DNA of 64,000 nucleotides from Thermohalobaculum sp039815685 (GCA_039815685.1 JBCBYV010000002.1:248001-312000); one strand, 5' to 3'; shown: positions 16,328 through 25,174, counted from the stretch's first letter. The notes: generated by a model from the letters alone, not told the origin. A program made the numbers and translations.

Positions 16328-17773
16328 TCACTGCGCCTCGCAGGCAGCCCTGACCTGTGCGCTTCCATCACGCCAGATCGCACGATTGCGGCGAAGCTGG
16401 TCGGTCATGTCATCCACCGGTCGCGTGGTCGCAACGCTGCAATAGGTCGGATATCCGCCGGTGTCCGTGCACCACTCCTCCGCTGTCTCGATCAAGGCGA
16501 CCAACCTGCAGGCGTAGTTCTCATGCTCCTCGCCGTTCTCACCCGTCGAGAAGAAATCAAGGTTGTCCAGCACTGGCATCATCGTCGGAATGAAGCCCTC
16601 GGCCTGGCCGTCCATGACCTTGGCGGTTACCTCCATCGCAGGCAGAACTTTCTCGTAGCGACGCATGATGAGGAACAGTTTAAGGCGGTCTTGATGTATC
16701 TCTTCGCGGAACGGGTTGACCTCGAATGAATGCTCAAACAGGTCGGCCGCCCGATCAACGTCTCCTTCCACGGCTGCGAGGCGACCGCCGACCTGAGCGA
16801 TGAACGGATTGCCGTCGTCGATCTTAGCCCAGAAGGTCAGATGCCGTCGAAGCTGATCTGGAAGAATCGGAAGTTCAAGCATCTCTCTTGGCCAGAAAAT
16901 AAAGCCAGTTCGCTCCAACAGCTCTTTAATTTTCTCTGTTTCCCTCTTGAACACAAAGCCATCAGCGATCTCTGGTAGAAACCTGTCTTCACCTGCGATC
17001 GTAAGCTGCTTGTAGCCTTCGGCTCGGGACTTCCCGGTCGGTCCGTGGGTCAAGGCCACTGCAAGGCACTCGTCTCCGGTGAAAGCGCCATCAGATTCAG
17101 CTGCTGCCTCCGTGCAATAGCCGACGGTCTCTTCCGCAGACCCGCCCCATTGGGGCATTTTGGTCCAGACTGTCGAACGCATCAGGTCAAGCTTATCCAT
17201 GTACTGCTGCAGAACGCGCTCCGCCGCATACCGTGAACTCTTCCGGTGACCGTGCGGAGCAACGTTGTGCACCCCTTTGGCTGCAGCGAAGTGATCGGGC
17301 CGCCTGGCCATCGCGTCGGCGAAATGCGCTGCCGCCTTCGCGAACTCGGATCTGGCGTGCTTCATCGCTCCGCGTGGGGTCCGCGCGGTCGTCGCCTCAC
17401 CGCGGAAAATGCGAGCGACGTAGTATGCTGTTCGGCCCTTGGCGGCATGCGGATGCGGTGACCGGGGGAACGTCTCGGACCAGTCGTCCAACATCCGCCT
17501 GTGATCAGGATTCCCGGTGGAGAAAGCGAGCCAAGGACGGATGTAACGCCTCGAAGTGATTTCCCCTTCCTTCAAAGCGATCTCCAGTCGCTCGAATGCG
17601 CGCTCCAGCGTCTGCACATCGCCGCGGTCGCGGGCAGCCAGCACATCGTCGAGCGTCGGCATGTCGGTCATTGGGGCGCTCGCGCCTTCTGAGGTGGCGA
17701 GCGCGCCGGGCGGTGTGAGTAGGGCGCCGGTGATGAGAACGAGAGGAATGAAAGGTTTCAATGATGAAGGCAT
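16328..17773 (-). CDS. Secreted protein with helical-repeat (DUF4034/TPR-like) features
   Basis: A 481-residue protein. Residues 1-27, 'MPSSLKPFIPLVLITGALLT...', form a Sec signal peptide ending near 'ALA'. The rest is helical: 'LAARDRGDVQTLERAFERL' and 'AADLFEHSFEVNPFREEIHQ' look like TPR-type helix pairs, and the region 'RPWLAFSTGNPDHRRMLDDW' to 'KGRTAYYVARIFRGE' resembles DUF4034 proteins. Five or more cysteines in the mature part suggest disulfides. GC is lower than in the neighbours, suggesting transfer. GGAG precedes the ATG at the right distance. It is divergent from the ABC importer at 17982. Function unknown. Confidence 0.6.
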   Translation of the reverse strand: MPSSLKPFIPLVLITGALLTPPGALATSEGASAPMTDMPTLDDVLAARDRGDVQTLERAFERLEIALKEGEITSRRYIRPWLAFSTGNPDHRRMLDDWSETFPRSPHPHAAKGRTAYYVARIFRGEATTARTPRGAMKHARSEFAKAAAHFADAMARRPDHFAAAKGVHNVAPHGHRKSSRYAAERVLQQYMDKLDLMRSTVWTKMPQWGGSAEETVGYCTEAAAESDGAFTGDECLAVALTHGPTGKSRAEGYKQLTIAGEDRFLPEIADGFVFKRETEKIKELLERTGFIFWPREMLELPILPDQLRRHLTFWAKIDDGNPFIAQVGGRLAAVEGDVDRAADLFEHSFEVNPFREEIHQDRLKLFLIMRRYEKVLPAMEVTAKVMDGQAEGFIPTMMPVLDNLDFFSTGENGEEHENYACRLVALIETAEEWCTDTGGYPTYCSVATTRPVDDMTDQLRRNRAIWRDGSAQVRAACEAQ

Positions 17774-17981
17774 GCGCGCTCCAATTCCGCAGGAAGTGAG
17801 ACGCTGCGCCGACAATCGGGCGAATATTTGATGCCTTCGTTCAACTCCGGGGGCCGACGCGCGCCACGCCAGTGCTGGCCGCACAGAGCTGTCTGTCTTT
17901 GTACCCACAGCAAAGATTGACGACGCTGCAGCATGACTGTCTCAATGCATGCAGTTTTCGTTCACAGGGAGAAAAACGGGC

Positions 17982-18743
17982 ATGAACCGCTATGTCGCCG
18001 CTGCCGTGTGCCTCTTGGCCACGCCGGCCATCGCCGCTGACATCGATATCTGCGTGGAGGGCGCCTATCCGCCGTTCTCCGAGACCACCGCCTCGGGCGA
18101 CGTCGTCGGCTTCGACATCGATATCGCCAACGCGCTCTGCGACGAGATGGGCAAGTCCTGCGAGATGGTCCAGACCGAATGGGACGGCATCATCCCCGCG
18201 CTGCTCGAGGGCAAGTGCGACGCGATCATCGCCTCCATGTCGATCACCGAGGAGCGCAAGCAGGTCATCGACTTCTCCGAGAAGTACTACCAGACCCCCG
18301 CCAAGTTCGTCGCCGCCAGCGATGCCGGGCTCGAGGACACGGCCGAGGGGCTCGCGGACAAGGTCGTGGGCGTGCAGCGCGGCACGATCCATCAGGACTT
18401 CATGGAGGGCGAGTTCCCGGATGTCGAACTCAAGCTCTACGGCACCCAGGACGAGGCCTATCTCGATCTCGCCGCAGGCCGTGTCGACGCGGTGATCGCC
18501 GACAGCATCGCGATCAGCGACGGCTTCATCAAGACCGAGGCGGGCGAGGGCTATGCCTTCTTCGGCCAGAACTACTCCATCCCGAAATACCATGGCGACG
18601 GTGCCGGCATCGGCGTGCGCCAGGGCGAGGAGGAGCTGCGCGACGCCTTCACCGCCGCCATCAAGGCGATCCGGGCGGACGGCACCTACGAGAAGATCCA
18701 GTCGAAATACTTCGAGTTCGACATCTACGGAGCGGGGGTCTGA
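17982..18743 (+). CDS. Polar amino-acid ABC transporter solute-binding protein (LAO/HisJ type)
   Basis: A 253-residue family-3 binding protein with a signal peptide cleaved after 'PAIAA' (about residue 19). The mature protein opens 'DIDICVEGAYPPFSETTASG' and has 'GFDIDIANALCDEMG', 'EWDGIIPALLEGKCDAIIASMSITEERKQ' and 'GVQRGTIHQDF', all typical of lysine/arginine/ornithine/histidine-binding proteins; 'ASMSIT' and the 'R' of 'TEERK' sit at the ligand pocket. The ATG at 17982 fits the signal peptide; the upstream ATG at 17949 would add 11 residues. It begins a three-gene unit with two permease genes downstream. Confidence 0.92.
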   Translation: MNRYVAAAVCLLATPAIAADIDICVEGAYPPFSETTASGDVVGFDIDIANALCDEMGKSCEMVQTEWDGIIPALLEGKCDAIIASMSITEERKQVIDFSEKYYQTPAKFVAASDAGLEDTAEGLADKVVGVQRGTIHQDFMEGEFPDVELKLYGTQDEAYLDLAAGRVDAVIADSIAISDGFIKTEAGEGYAFFGQNYSIPKYHGDGAGIGVRQGEEELRDAFTAAIKAIRADGTYEKIQSKYFEFDIYGAGV

Positions 18744-18810
18744 GCGCTCCCGGCCTCGCCGGACGGCTTGGTGGCGAAGTCGCGCCGCGCGAGCCGTTAA
18801 CCATCGCAAC

Positions 18811-18835
18811 CGGTGGCGCTCGCAAGGCGCCACCG
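18811..18835 (+). promoter_or_regulatory. Intercistronic hairpin between binding protein and permease
   Basis: A perfect 9-base stem (CGGTGGCGC/GCGCCACCG) with a 7-base loop, 68 bases after the binding-protein stop and 22 bases before the first permease. There is no T-run, so it is more likely an mRNA-stabilising or attenuating hairpin that lets the binding protein be made in excess of the permeases, as in other amino-acid importer operons. Confidence 0.65.
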
Positions 18836-18857
18836 TGGGCATGTGGCACCCCGCTCC

Positions 18858-19556
18858 ATGGGTGAGCTGCTCGAATACGCCCCGCTTCTGGCCGAGGGCA
18901 CGGGCGTCACCGTCAGCCTCGCGGTCCTCAGCCTGGCACTCGCCACCGCCCTCGGCGCGCTCGGCGCTGCCGCCAAGCTTTCGGGCAGGCGCCGCTTCGG
19001 ATGGCCGGCCGGGGTCTACACCACGATTGTGCGCGGGGTGCCGGATCTGGTGCTGATCCTGCTGATCTATTTCGGCGGCCAACGCTTCCTGAATGTCGTC
19101 GGAGGTGCGCTGGGTCTCGACCATATCGAGGTCTCGAAATTCGGCGCCGGCGTCTTCGCCATTGGCTTCATCTACGGCGCCTACCTGACCGAGACCTTCC
19201 GCGGCGCCTACCAGTCGATCCCCAAGGGGCAGGGGGAGGCGGCGCGCGCCCTCGGCGTTGGCCGGCTCGAGACGTTTCGACAGGTGATCCTGCCGCAGCT
19301 CCTCCGCCTCGCCCTCTCGGGCTATTCCAATGTCTGGATGGTGCTGGTCAAGAGCACGGCTGTCGTGAGCGTCATCGGCCTCGCGGATCTCGTCGGCCTC
19401 GCCGACAAGGCGGGCAAGTCCACGCGGCAGCAGTTCTGGTTCTATCTCGCTGTCCTGCTTGTGTATTTGGCGATCACGATCATCTCGGAGCAGGTGCTGG
19501 GACGGGCGGAGAAGCGCCTCAATCGCGGACAGGAAGCGCGGGGGACCCCGGCATGA
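18858..19556 (+). CDS. Polar amino-acid ABC transporter permease (HisQ type)
   Basis: A 232-residue inner-membrane permease with about five helices. 'TIVRGVPDLVLILLIYFGG' and the cytoplasmic loop 'AYLTETFRGAYQSIPKGQGEAARALGV' (the EAA motif that docks the ATPase) are diagnostic for the HisM/HisQ family. The ATG at 18858 gives 'MGELLEYAPLL'; a longer start would read into the intercistronic hairpin. It overlaps the next permease by four bases (ATGA). Confidence 0.92.
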   Translation: MGELLEYAPLLAEGTGVTVSLAVLSLALATALGALGAAAKLSGRRRFGWPAGVYTTIVRGVPDLVLILLIYFGGQRFLNVVGGALGLDHIEVSKFGAGVFAIGFIYGAYLTETFRGAYQSIPKGQGEAARALGVGRLETFRQVILPQLLRLALSGYSNVWMVLVKSTAVVSVIGLADLVGLADKAGKSTRQQFWFYLAVLLVYLAITIISEQVLGRAEKRLNRGQEARGTPA

Positions 19557-20296
19557 GGATCGATCTCGTGCTCGAGAGCTGGGGCATGTTTGCCGAGGGC
19601 GTCTGGATGACGCTGCAGCTCACCGTCCTCGCCCTCCTCTTCGGCTTCCTGATCGCCCTGCCGGCCGCGCTCGCCATGTACCGCCGGACGCGGTCGGGCG
19701 CGTTCTGGCGGGGCTTTGTCTATGTCTTTCGCGGCACGCCGCTGCTGGTGCAGACCTATCTGATCTATTACGGGCTCGCGCAGTTCGACCTCGTGCGGTC
19801 GGGGCCGTGGTGGTACTTCCTGCGCGAGGCGTGGTGGTGCGCGCTCATCGCTTTCTCCCTGAACTCAGCGGCTTACCAGGCGGAGATCCTGCGCGGCGCC
19901 TTCGGAACCGTGCCCAAGGGCGAGATCGAGGCGGGGCGCGCCCTCGGCCTCTCGGCCCGTCTCGTCACCTGGATGGTGCTGCTGCCCTCCGCCTTCCGCC
20001 GCGCCCTGCCGCAATACGGCAACGAGGTCGTCTTCATGCTCCACGGCAGTGTTGTGGCGAGCGTGATCACGCTTCAGGACATCCTGGGCGCGGGCCGAAC
20101 CCTCAACGCACGCTACTACCTCGCCTATGAGGGGCTGCTCACCGCAGCGCTCCTCTACATGGCGCTAACCTTCGCGCTTGTCGGGATTTTCCGGCTGCTG
20201 GAGCGGCGCTTCCTCCGCCATCTGAAGGTGCGGAGCGAGGACAAGCCGGTGCGCAAACCGCTCGGCGGCGTGCTCGATCCCGCTGCCGCGCGCTGA
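19553..20296 (+). CDS. Polar amino-acid ABC transporter permease (HisM type)
   Basis: A 247-residue permease with 'YVFRGTPLLVQTYLIYYGL' and the EAA loop 'AYQAEILRGAFGTVPKGEIEAGRALGL'. A hydrophilic basic tail of about 30 residues ('LKVRSEDKPVRKPLGG') follows the last helix. The start overlaps the upstream permease stop. The expected hisP-type ATPase gene does not follow; the next gene is on the other strand. The ATPase must be encoded elsewhere or shared. Confidence 0.92.
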   Translation: MRIDLVLESWGMFAEGVWMTLQLTVLALLFGFLIALPAALAMYRRTRSGAFWRGFVYVFRGTPLLVQTYLIYYGLAQFDLVRSGPWWYFLREAWWCALIAFSLNSAAYQAEILRGAFGTVPKGEIEAGRALGLSARLVTWMVLLPSAFRRALPQYGNEVVFMLHGSVVASVITLQDILGAGRTLNARYYLAYEGLLTAALLYMALTFALVGIFRLLERRFLRHLKVRSEDKPVRKPLGGVLDPAAAR

Positions 20297-20313
20297 CGCC
20301 GCGGCGCCGGCGT

Positions 20314-20616
20314 TCAGAGGCTTTCGCGCATCTTCCGCACGGCGGCTGCGATCTCCGCCCGGTCCTTCATATCCGGCCGTTCATCGAGCGCCGAGGGTGC
20401 TGGCCGGCGGGCCGAGGCCGGCGGCCGGAAGAGCGTGAAGGCGCAGAAGACGATCAGGATCGCGAGGATCGCGAGAAGCGAATAGAGCTCGGTCTGATCG
20501 AGCGTGCGCACCCACCAGACCACCTGCGCGAAAAAGCCGTCGCCCTGTGCGATAGACGGATCCCGCCCTGGGGCAAACGCGTGATCGACACCAAGATCCG
20601 AAAGACCGCGAGCCAT
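20314..20616 (-). CDS. Small single-pass membrane protein
   Basis: A 100-residue protein with one clear membrane helix (about 44-62, 'LYSLLAILAILIVFCAFTLF') and a hydrophilic C-terminal tail ending 'EIAAAVRKMRESL'. GGAGGGAG lies 5 nt before the ATG, an excellent ribosome site, so it is likely real. I do not recognise the family. It converges with the permease gene; the 17-base gap contains an imperfect GC-rich hairpin. Confidence 0.65.
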   Translation of the reverse strand: MARGLSDLGVDHAFAPGRDPSIAQGDGFFAQVVWWVRTLDQTELYSLLAILAILIVFCAFTLFRPPASARRPAPSALDERPDMKDRAEIAAAVRKMRESL

Positions 20617-20784
20617 GGTCGCTCCCTCCGTACTAACCTAACGGCAACTCTACCATCAGTTGTAGTTTGCGGAAAGGCGAGGCCCGCAGGTTGTGCTGTG
20701 CGTCACAGCTTGGGACATTTCCCCTACGACAACCGGCGCGAACGACATGCGTCGCCGAGTGCCGGGCTGCAATTCTCCCAGTCT

Positions 20785-21822
20785 TTACCGTGGGATAAGG
20801 GCCCAGTAGTCGAGATCGAGCACGACGCCCTTGGCATACTTCCCGTCATCGCCCCGAAGCGGGAAGTCCGAGGCGTCGCGGTTCTTGACGGCCACAAGGC
20901 GCAGGCGAAGGGCGCCGACGCTCGGCTCCGCCGTCTCCGCGCGATCCAGCACTTCCGACCAGGCATAGACCGTGTCGCCGGCAAAGCAGGGGGCCGCATG
21001 GCTGCCGCCGTTGATCGCCGCAATGCGCTGCGCGTTGGCGAGGCCGTTGAAGCTCAGCCCTCGCGCGAGGCTGATGATGTGCCCGCCATAGACGAGCCGC
21101 GGCGCGCCGCCCCGCGCGGCCGGGTCGAAATGGACGCGTGCCGTGTTCTGCCAGAGGCGCGTCGCCATCATGTGCTCCGCCTCCTCGATCACCACGCCGT
21201 CGACATGGTCGATCCGCTCGCCCGGCGCATAGTCCGCCCAGACATGGGGGCTGCCCGCCGCCGCCTTGTCATAGTCTCGAAACTGCAGGCCCGCGGGCAC
21301 GATCAGCGCGTCGGCCGAGACGGCATCCGCGAGCATCGGCGTCACCGCCTCTGGCGCGGGGTTCGCCGCATCGCGCTTCTTCACCATGACCCAGCGGACA
21401 TAGCTCAGCACCGCTTCATCGCGCTGGTTCCGCCCCTCCGTCCGAACCCAGACAATGCCGGTCTTGCCCGATGAAGTCTCTTTCAGGCCAATGACTTCCG
21501 AGGTGCTGGCGAGCGTGTCTCCGGCATAGACGGGGCCGAGAAACCGGCCCTCCGCATAGCCGAGGTTCGCGACCGCGTTGAGCGAGATGTCCGGCACTGT
21601 CTTGCCGAAGACCGTGTGGAAGACGGCAAGGTCGTCCATGGGGCTCCGCGGCAGGCCGCAGCGCTCGGCGAAGCTGTCGGCGGAGCTCAGCGCGAAGCGG
21701 CTGGGATAGAGCGCGGTGTAGAGCGCCCGGTCGCCATCCGTCAGCGTGCGAGGCGTCGCATGCACCAGCCGCATGCCGACGGCGTAGTCCTCGAAGAAGT
21801 ATCCGCCGCTGTACTTGCCCAT
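20785..21822 (-). CDS. mch: Mesaconyl-CoA hydratase (MaoC-like)
   Basis: A 345-residue two-domain hotdog protein, the length of Rhodobacter mesaconyl-CoA hydratase, which interconverts mesaconyl-CoA and beta-methylmalyl-CoA in the ethylmalonyl-CoA pathway. It opens 'MGKYSGGYFFEDYAVGMRLVHATPRT'; the first hotdog has 'NLGYAEGRFLGPVYAGDTL' and the second 'LVYGGHIISLARGLSFNGLAN' with 'PCFAGDTVYAWSEV'. It lies beside the malyl-CoA-acting lyase-family gene, which uses the product. Substrate assignment rests on resemblance and context. Confidence 0.85.
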   Translation of the reverse strand: MGKYSGGYFFEDYAVGMRLVHATPRTLTDGDRALYTALYPSRFALSSADSFAERCGLPRSPMDDLAVFHTVFGKTVPDISLNAVANLGYAEGRFLGPVYAGDTLASTSEVIGLKETSSGKTGIVWVRTEGRNQRDEAVLSYVRWVMVKKRDAANPAPEAVTPMLADAVSADALIVPAGLQFRDYDKAAAGSPHVWADYAPGERIDHVDGVVIEEAEHMMATRLWQNTARVHFDPAARGGAPRLVYGGHIISLARGLSFNGLANAQRIAAINGGSHAAPCFAGDTVYAWSEVLDRAETAEPSVGALRLRLVAVKNRDASDFPLRGDDGKYAKGVVLDLDYWALIPR

Positions 21823-21858
21823 CGCCTCAGTCGCTCCGTCCCGGTCGCTCCAGCCAAA

Positions 21859-22434
21859 TCATGCGCCGCCCGCGAAGGGATAGACACCCGCCCAGTTGTG
21901 CACCCCGGTGATCACCAGAAAGCCCACAACGCTGACGCCAGCATGGATCAGGTTGGGCTTGAAACCCTGCGGCGCGGGCTTTGGGCCCTTTCCGTCGCGC
22001 TTGTTGATCATGATCAGCGCCACGACCGCCCATGCCAGGAGACCGCCGAAGAGGATGACGGACGCAAGATCGCCGTTCACCAGCAGATGCGCGACCGCCC
22101 AAATCTTCACGCCCGTCAGCTGCGGATGGCGGATCCAGGATGCGACATGCCCCTTCAGCCCCCCGGCGAAATAGACCACCACCGCGACCACCATCAGCAG
22201 GTTGTTGAGATGCAGGGTCCAGGCGGGCGGGAACCAGACGTTCACGAACGGTGCGCCCTTGTAGCCCCAGATCATCAGGCCTACTGCCGCGAGCGTCAGG
22301 ACGAGTATCGAGAGCTTGGCGGCTCCCTCGCCCGCCTTCTCGACGATCGCGGTGCGGAACGGCAGGCCCATCGGTTTGGCCAGATGGCTCAAGAACCATA
22401 GCGCGAGACCAAGGATCAGGACGACGAACATCAT
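21859..22434 (-). CDS. NnrU family membrane protein
   Basis: A 191-residue protein with about five membrane helices and the NnrU pattern 'LALWFLSHLAKPMGLPFR' at the start and 'HPQLTGVKIWAVAHLLVNGDLASVILFGG' in the middle. NnrU proteins were found near denitrification genes but are also common next to TCA genes in this group; they relate to isoprenylcysteine methyltransferase-like membrane proteins. The role is not known. ATG at 22434, with a second ATG immediately after. Located between mch and the CoA-ester lyase gene. Confidence 0.85.
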   Translation of the reverse strand: MMFVVLILGLALWFLSHLAKPMGLPFRTAIVEKAGEGAAKLSILVLTLAAVGLMIWGYKGAPFVNVWFPPAWTLHLNNLLMVVAVVVYFAGGLKGHVASWIRHPQLTGVKIWAVAHLLVNGDLASVILFGGLLAWAVVALIMINKRDGKGPKPAPQGFKPNLIHAGVSVVGFLVITGVHNWAGVYPFAGGA

Positions 22435-22466
22435 GGCATTCCCTCTGGCGTCTGGCTGGGGGGAGA

Positions 22467-23363
22467 TCAGCGTGCAGTGGCGGCTCGGCGCTCGATCGCT
22501 TCGGCCTCGGCGATGAGGCGCTGGGCCGTGCGGACATGCAGGTTCTCGACGATGCGCCCGTCAACGACGGCGACGCCCTGTCCCCGGGCGCGCGCTTCCT
22601 CATAAGCCTCGATCTGGCGGCGAGCCAGCGCGACGGCGTCCTCCGCGGGGGCGAAGACCTCGTTGGCGATGGCAAGCTGGGCGGGGTGGATCAATGTCTT
22701 GCCGTCCATGCCGAGGGCGCGACCCTGCTCGCATTCCGCCCGCAGCCCTTCCTCGTCCCGGAACGCGTTGTAGACGCCGTCGAGTACTGCGAGCCCGCTG
22801 GCCCGTGCCGCGAGCACCGCCATGGTGAGGGCGGCGAGGACCGGCGCGCGGCCGGGCACATGCTCGGCCCGCATATCCGCCACGAGGTCATTGGTGCCGA
22901 GGACGAAGCAGGCGAGGCGGGGGTGGCGCGCGATGCGCTCTGCCGCGAGGATGCCGCGCGGCGTCTCGATCATGGCCCAAAGCGCGAGGCTCTGCGGCCC
23001 GTCCGCATTGTCGAGCGCGGCGGCCGCCGCCTCGACCATGGCCGAGCTTTCGACCTTCGGCAGTAACACTGCATCCGCGCCGGACCGGGCGGCCATGGCA
23101 AGGTCGTCCCCGCCCCAGGGCGTGCCGAGGGCGTTCACCCGCACCACCGTCTCGCGCGAGCCGAAGCCCCCCTGCGCAAGCGATGCCGCGAGCGCCTTGC
23201 GCGCGGCGGGTTTCTCGTCGGGTGCCACCGCGTCCTCGAGATCGAGGAGCAGCACATCCGCATCCAGGCTCCGCGCCTTCTCGAGTGCCCGCGCTTTGGA
23301 AGCGGGCATGTAAAGAGCCGAGCGGCGGGGGCGATGGAGGCTCGAGGGGGCGGTATCCTTCAA
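22467..23363 (-). CDS. mcl2: HpcH/HpaI-family CoA ester lyase, probable (3S)-malyl-CoA thioesterase
   Basis: A 298-residue CitE-like TIM barrel. 'RPRRSALYMPASKARALEKA' and 'LLLDLEDAVAPDEKPAAR' form the N-terminal signature; 'LLPKVES', 'LWAMIETPRGI' and 'FVLGTNDLVADM' hold the usual metal and CoA-site acids. It resembles Rhodobacter Mcl2, which hydrolyses malyl-CoA to malate, more than Mcl1, but a lyase role is possible. The only start upstream of the conserved RPRR strand with a ribosome site is TTG at 23363, with GGAG 6 nt upstream. Part of the mch-nnrU-mcl2 minus-strand run. Confidence 0.78.
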   Translation of the reverse strand: MKDTAPSSLHRPRRSALYMPASKARALEKARSLDADVLLLDLEDAVAPDEKPAARKALAASLAQGGFGSRETVVRVNALGTPWGGDDLAMAARSGADAVLLPKVESSAMVEAAAAALDNADGPQSLALWAMIETPRGILAAERIARHPRLACFVLGTNDLVADMRAEHVPGRAPVLAALTMAVLAARASGLAVLDGVYNAFRDEEGLRAECEQGRALGMDGKTLIHPAQLAIANEVFAPAEDAVALARRQIEAYEEARARGQGVAVVDGRIVENLHVRTAQRLIAEAEAIERRAATAR

Positions 23364-23660
23364 AACGCGTCTCCGGCTTGATGCTGCAGTGCTTCTAAGA
23401 TGGGCTTCCGCAGCTTGGCAACTTCGCACGTGCAAAATCGCGCAGCTTTCCGGCCGGCAGCGCGCGCTCCCCGGCAATTTCACGCAAGGTTAATCGGCTC
23501 TCGGGCAATATCCCCGATCAAGCGCCCGAAGAGGCTGTCCGAAAAGGCGATCCTGGGAGGCGAGGCGGAACTGCCGCGCCGGTCGGTTCCGCGAGTCCCA
23601 AGCGACGGGCCGGAAGGTCGCGTCGGAAAGCGGGCCTGGTGGCCCCTGAAAGGATGCGCG

Positions 23661-23993
23661 ATGATGACCGATACGCTTCTTACCTGCGGCCGACTGATGG
23701 GGTCCTGCGCCATCGGCCTCGGCCTTGCCCTGACCGCGGCGCCAGAGGCGGCGGCACAGGGCCGGATGTTCTGTGGCGAGCGCGAGAAGATCATCGGCGA
23801 TCTGGCCCGGAAATACGGTGAGACCCGCCGCTCCTACGGCCTCGCCCGGAACCAGGGCGTGATCGAGGTCTATGCCTCCGAAAGCGGCAGCTGGACGATC
23901 CTAATCACGCGCCCCGGCGGTATCGCCTGCCTCATGGCGGCGGGCGAAGCCTATGAGGCCGAGGAGGTTGCGGCGCCCGAGACGCCAATCTGA
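23661..23993 (+). CDS. Small secreted conserved protein
   Basis: A 110-residue protein with a signal peptide (about residues 1-32, ending 'EAAAQG') and a mature part 'CGEREKIIGDLARKYGETRRSYGLA' followed by 'EVYASESGSWTILITRPGGIACLMAAGEAYE'. This pattern (Cys-Gly start, a GET(R) helix, a T-rich strand, a second Cys) recurs in many alphaproteobacterial periplasmic proteins of unknown role; two cysteines could form a disulfide. AAAGGA lies 6 nt before the ATG. It is divergent from mcl2 and precedes mdh. Confidence 0.75.
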   Translation: MMTDTLLTCGRLMGSCAIGLGLALTAAPEAAAQGRMFCGEREKIIGDLARKYGETRRSYGLARNQGVIEVYASESGSWTILITRPGGIACLMAAGEAYEAEEVAAPETPI

Positions 23994-24198
23994 TCCGTGG
24001 TTCGCTAGGCGCCTCCAGTCCGGCGGGGTCCGCCCTCCGACCCGCCGACCGTACTGACGCTCCGCCACTGTGACTTGCCATCCTTTGCGGGATGGTGCAG
24101 TGCGGCTAGGCGCTTCAGAAAGCCGCTCCACAGCGTGGTATGACGGTCGCGATGCTGGTCGCGACGGTCGCTGGGCCGCGGCGCCAACGGAGGGACAG

Positions 24199-25164
24199 AT
24201 GGCAAGGAAGAAGATCGCGCTGATCGGCGCGGGGCAGATCGGCGGCACGCTCGCCCATCTCGCGGCGCTCAAGGAACTCGGCGATGTCGTGCTCTTCGAC
24301 ATCGCGGAGGGCACACCGCAGGGCAAGGCGCTGGACATCGCCGAGAGCGCGCCGGTCGATGGTTTTGACGCGGTGCTGACCGGTGCCAACGACTATGCCG
24401 ATATCGCGGGCGCCGATGTCTGCATCGTTACCGCCGGCGTGGCGCGGAAGCCGGGCATGAGCCGCGACGACCTCCTCGGCATCAATCTCAAGGTGATGAA
24501 ATCCGTGGGCGAGGGCATCGCGCGCCATGCGCCGGACGCCTTCGTGATCTGCATCACCAACCCGCTCGACGCCATGGTCTGGGCGCTGCGCGAGTTCTCG
24601 GGCCTGCCGCGCGAGCGGGTCGTTGGCATGGCGGGCGTGCTGGACAGCGCGCGGTTCCGCCATTTCCTGGCTGACGAGTTCAAGGTCTCGGTGAAGGATG
24701 TGAGCGCTTTCGTGCTCGGCGGGCATGGCGACACCATGGTGCCGCTGGCGCGGTATTCGACCGTCGGCGGCATCCCGCTGCCGGATCTCGTGAAGATGGG
24801 CTGGACATCGCAGGAGAAGCTGGATGCGATCGTGCAGCGCACGCGCGATGGCGGCGCGGAGATCGTGGGGCTCCTGAAGACAGGCTCGGCCTTTTATGCG
24901 CCCGCCGCCTCGGCCATCCAGATGGCCGAGAGCTATCTCAAGGATCAACGGCGTCTGCTGCCGGCCGCCGCCTGGGTCGACGGCGCCTACGGGCTCAAGG
25001 GCCTCTATGTCGGCGTCCCGGTCGTGATCGGCGCGAACGGCGTGGAGAAGGTCGTCGAGATCGAGCTCGACAAGGATGAGAGCGCGATGCTCGAGAAGTC
25101 CGTGACGGCGGTGCAGGGGCTGGTGGAGGCCTGCAAGGGCATCGACGACAGCCTCGCCGGCTGA
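24199..25164 (+). CDS. mdh: Malate dehydrogenase (LDH-like, NAD-dependent)
   Basis: A 321-residue enzyme that oxidises malate to oxaloacetate. 'KIALIGAGQIGGTLAHLA' is the NAD fold, Asp in 'VLFDIAEGTPQGKALDI' binds the ribose, 'TAGVARKPGMSRDDL' supplies the substrate-binding arginine of the mobile loop, and 'VLGGHGDTMVPLARYS' holds the catalytic histidine. Starts at ATG 24199 with GGAGGG just upstream. It leads a plus-strand series running through to lpd. Confidence 0.97.
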   Translation: MARKKIALIGAGQIGGTLAHLAALKELGDVVLFDIAEGTPQGKALDIAESAPVDGFDAVLTGANDYADIAGADVCIVTAGVARKPGMSRDDLLGINLKVMKSVGEGIARHAPDAFVICITNPLDAMVWALREFSGLPRERVVGMAGVLDSARFRHFLADEFKVSVKDVSAFVLGGHGDTMVPLARYSTVGGIPLPDLVKMGWTSQEKLDAIVQRTRDGGAEIVGLLKTGSAFYAPAASAIQMAESYLKDQRRLLPAAAWVDGAYGLKGLYVGVPVVIGANGVEKVVEIELDKDESAMLEKSVTAVQGLVEACKGIDDSLAG

Positions 25165-25174
25165 GACGGCCGGT

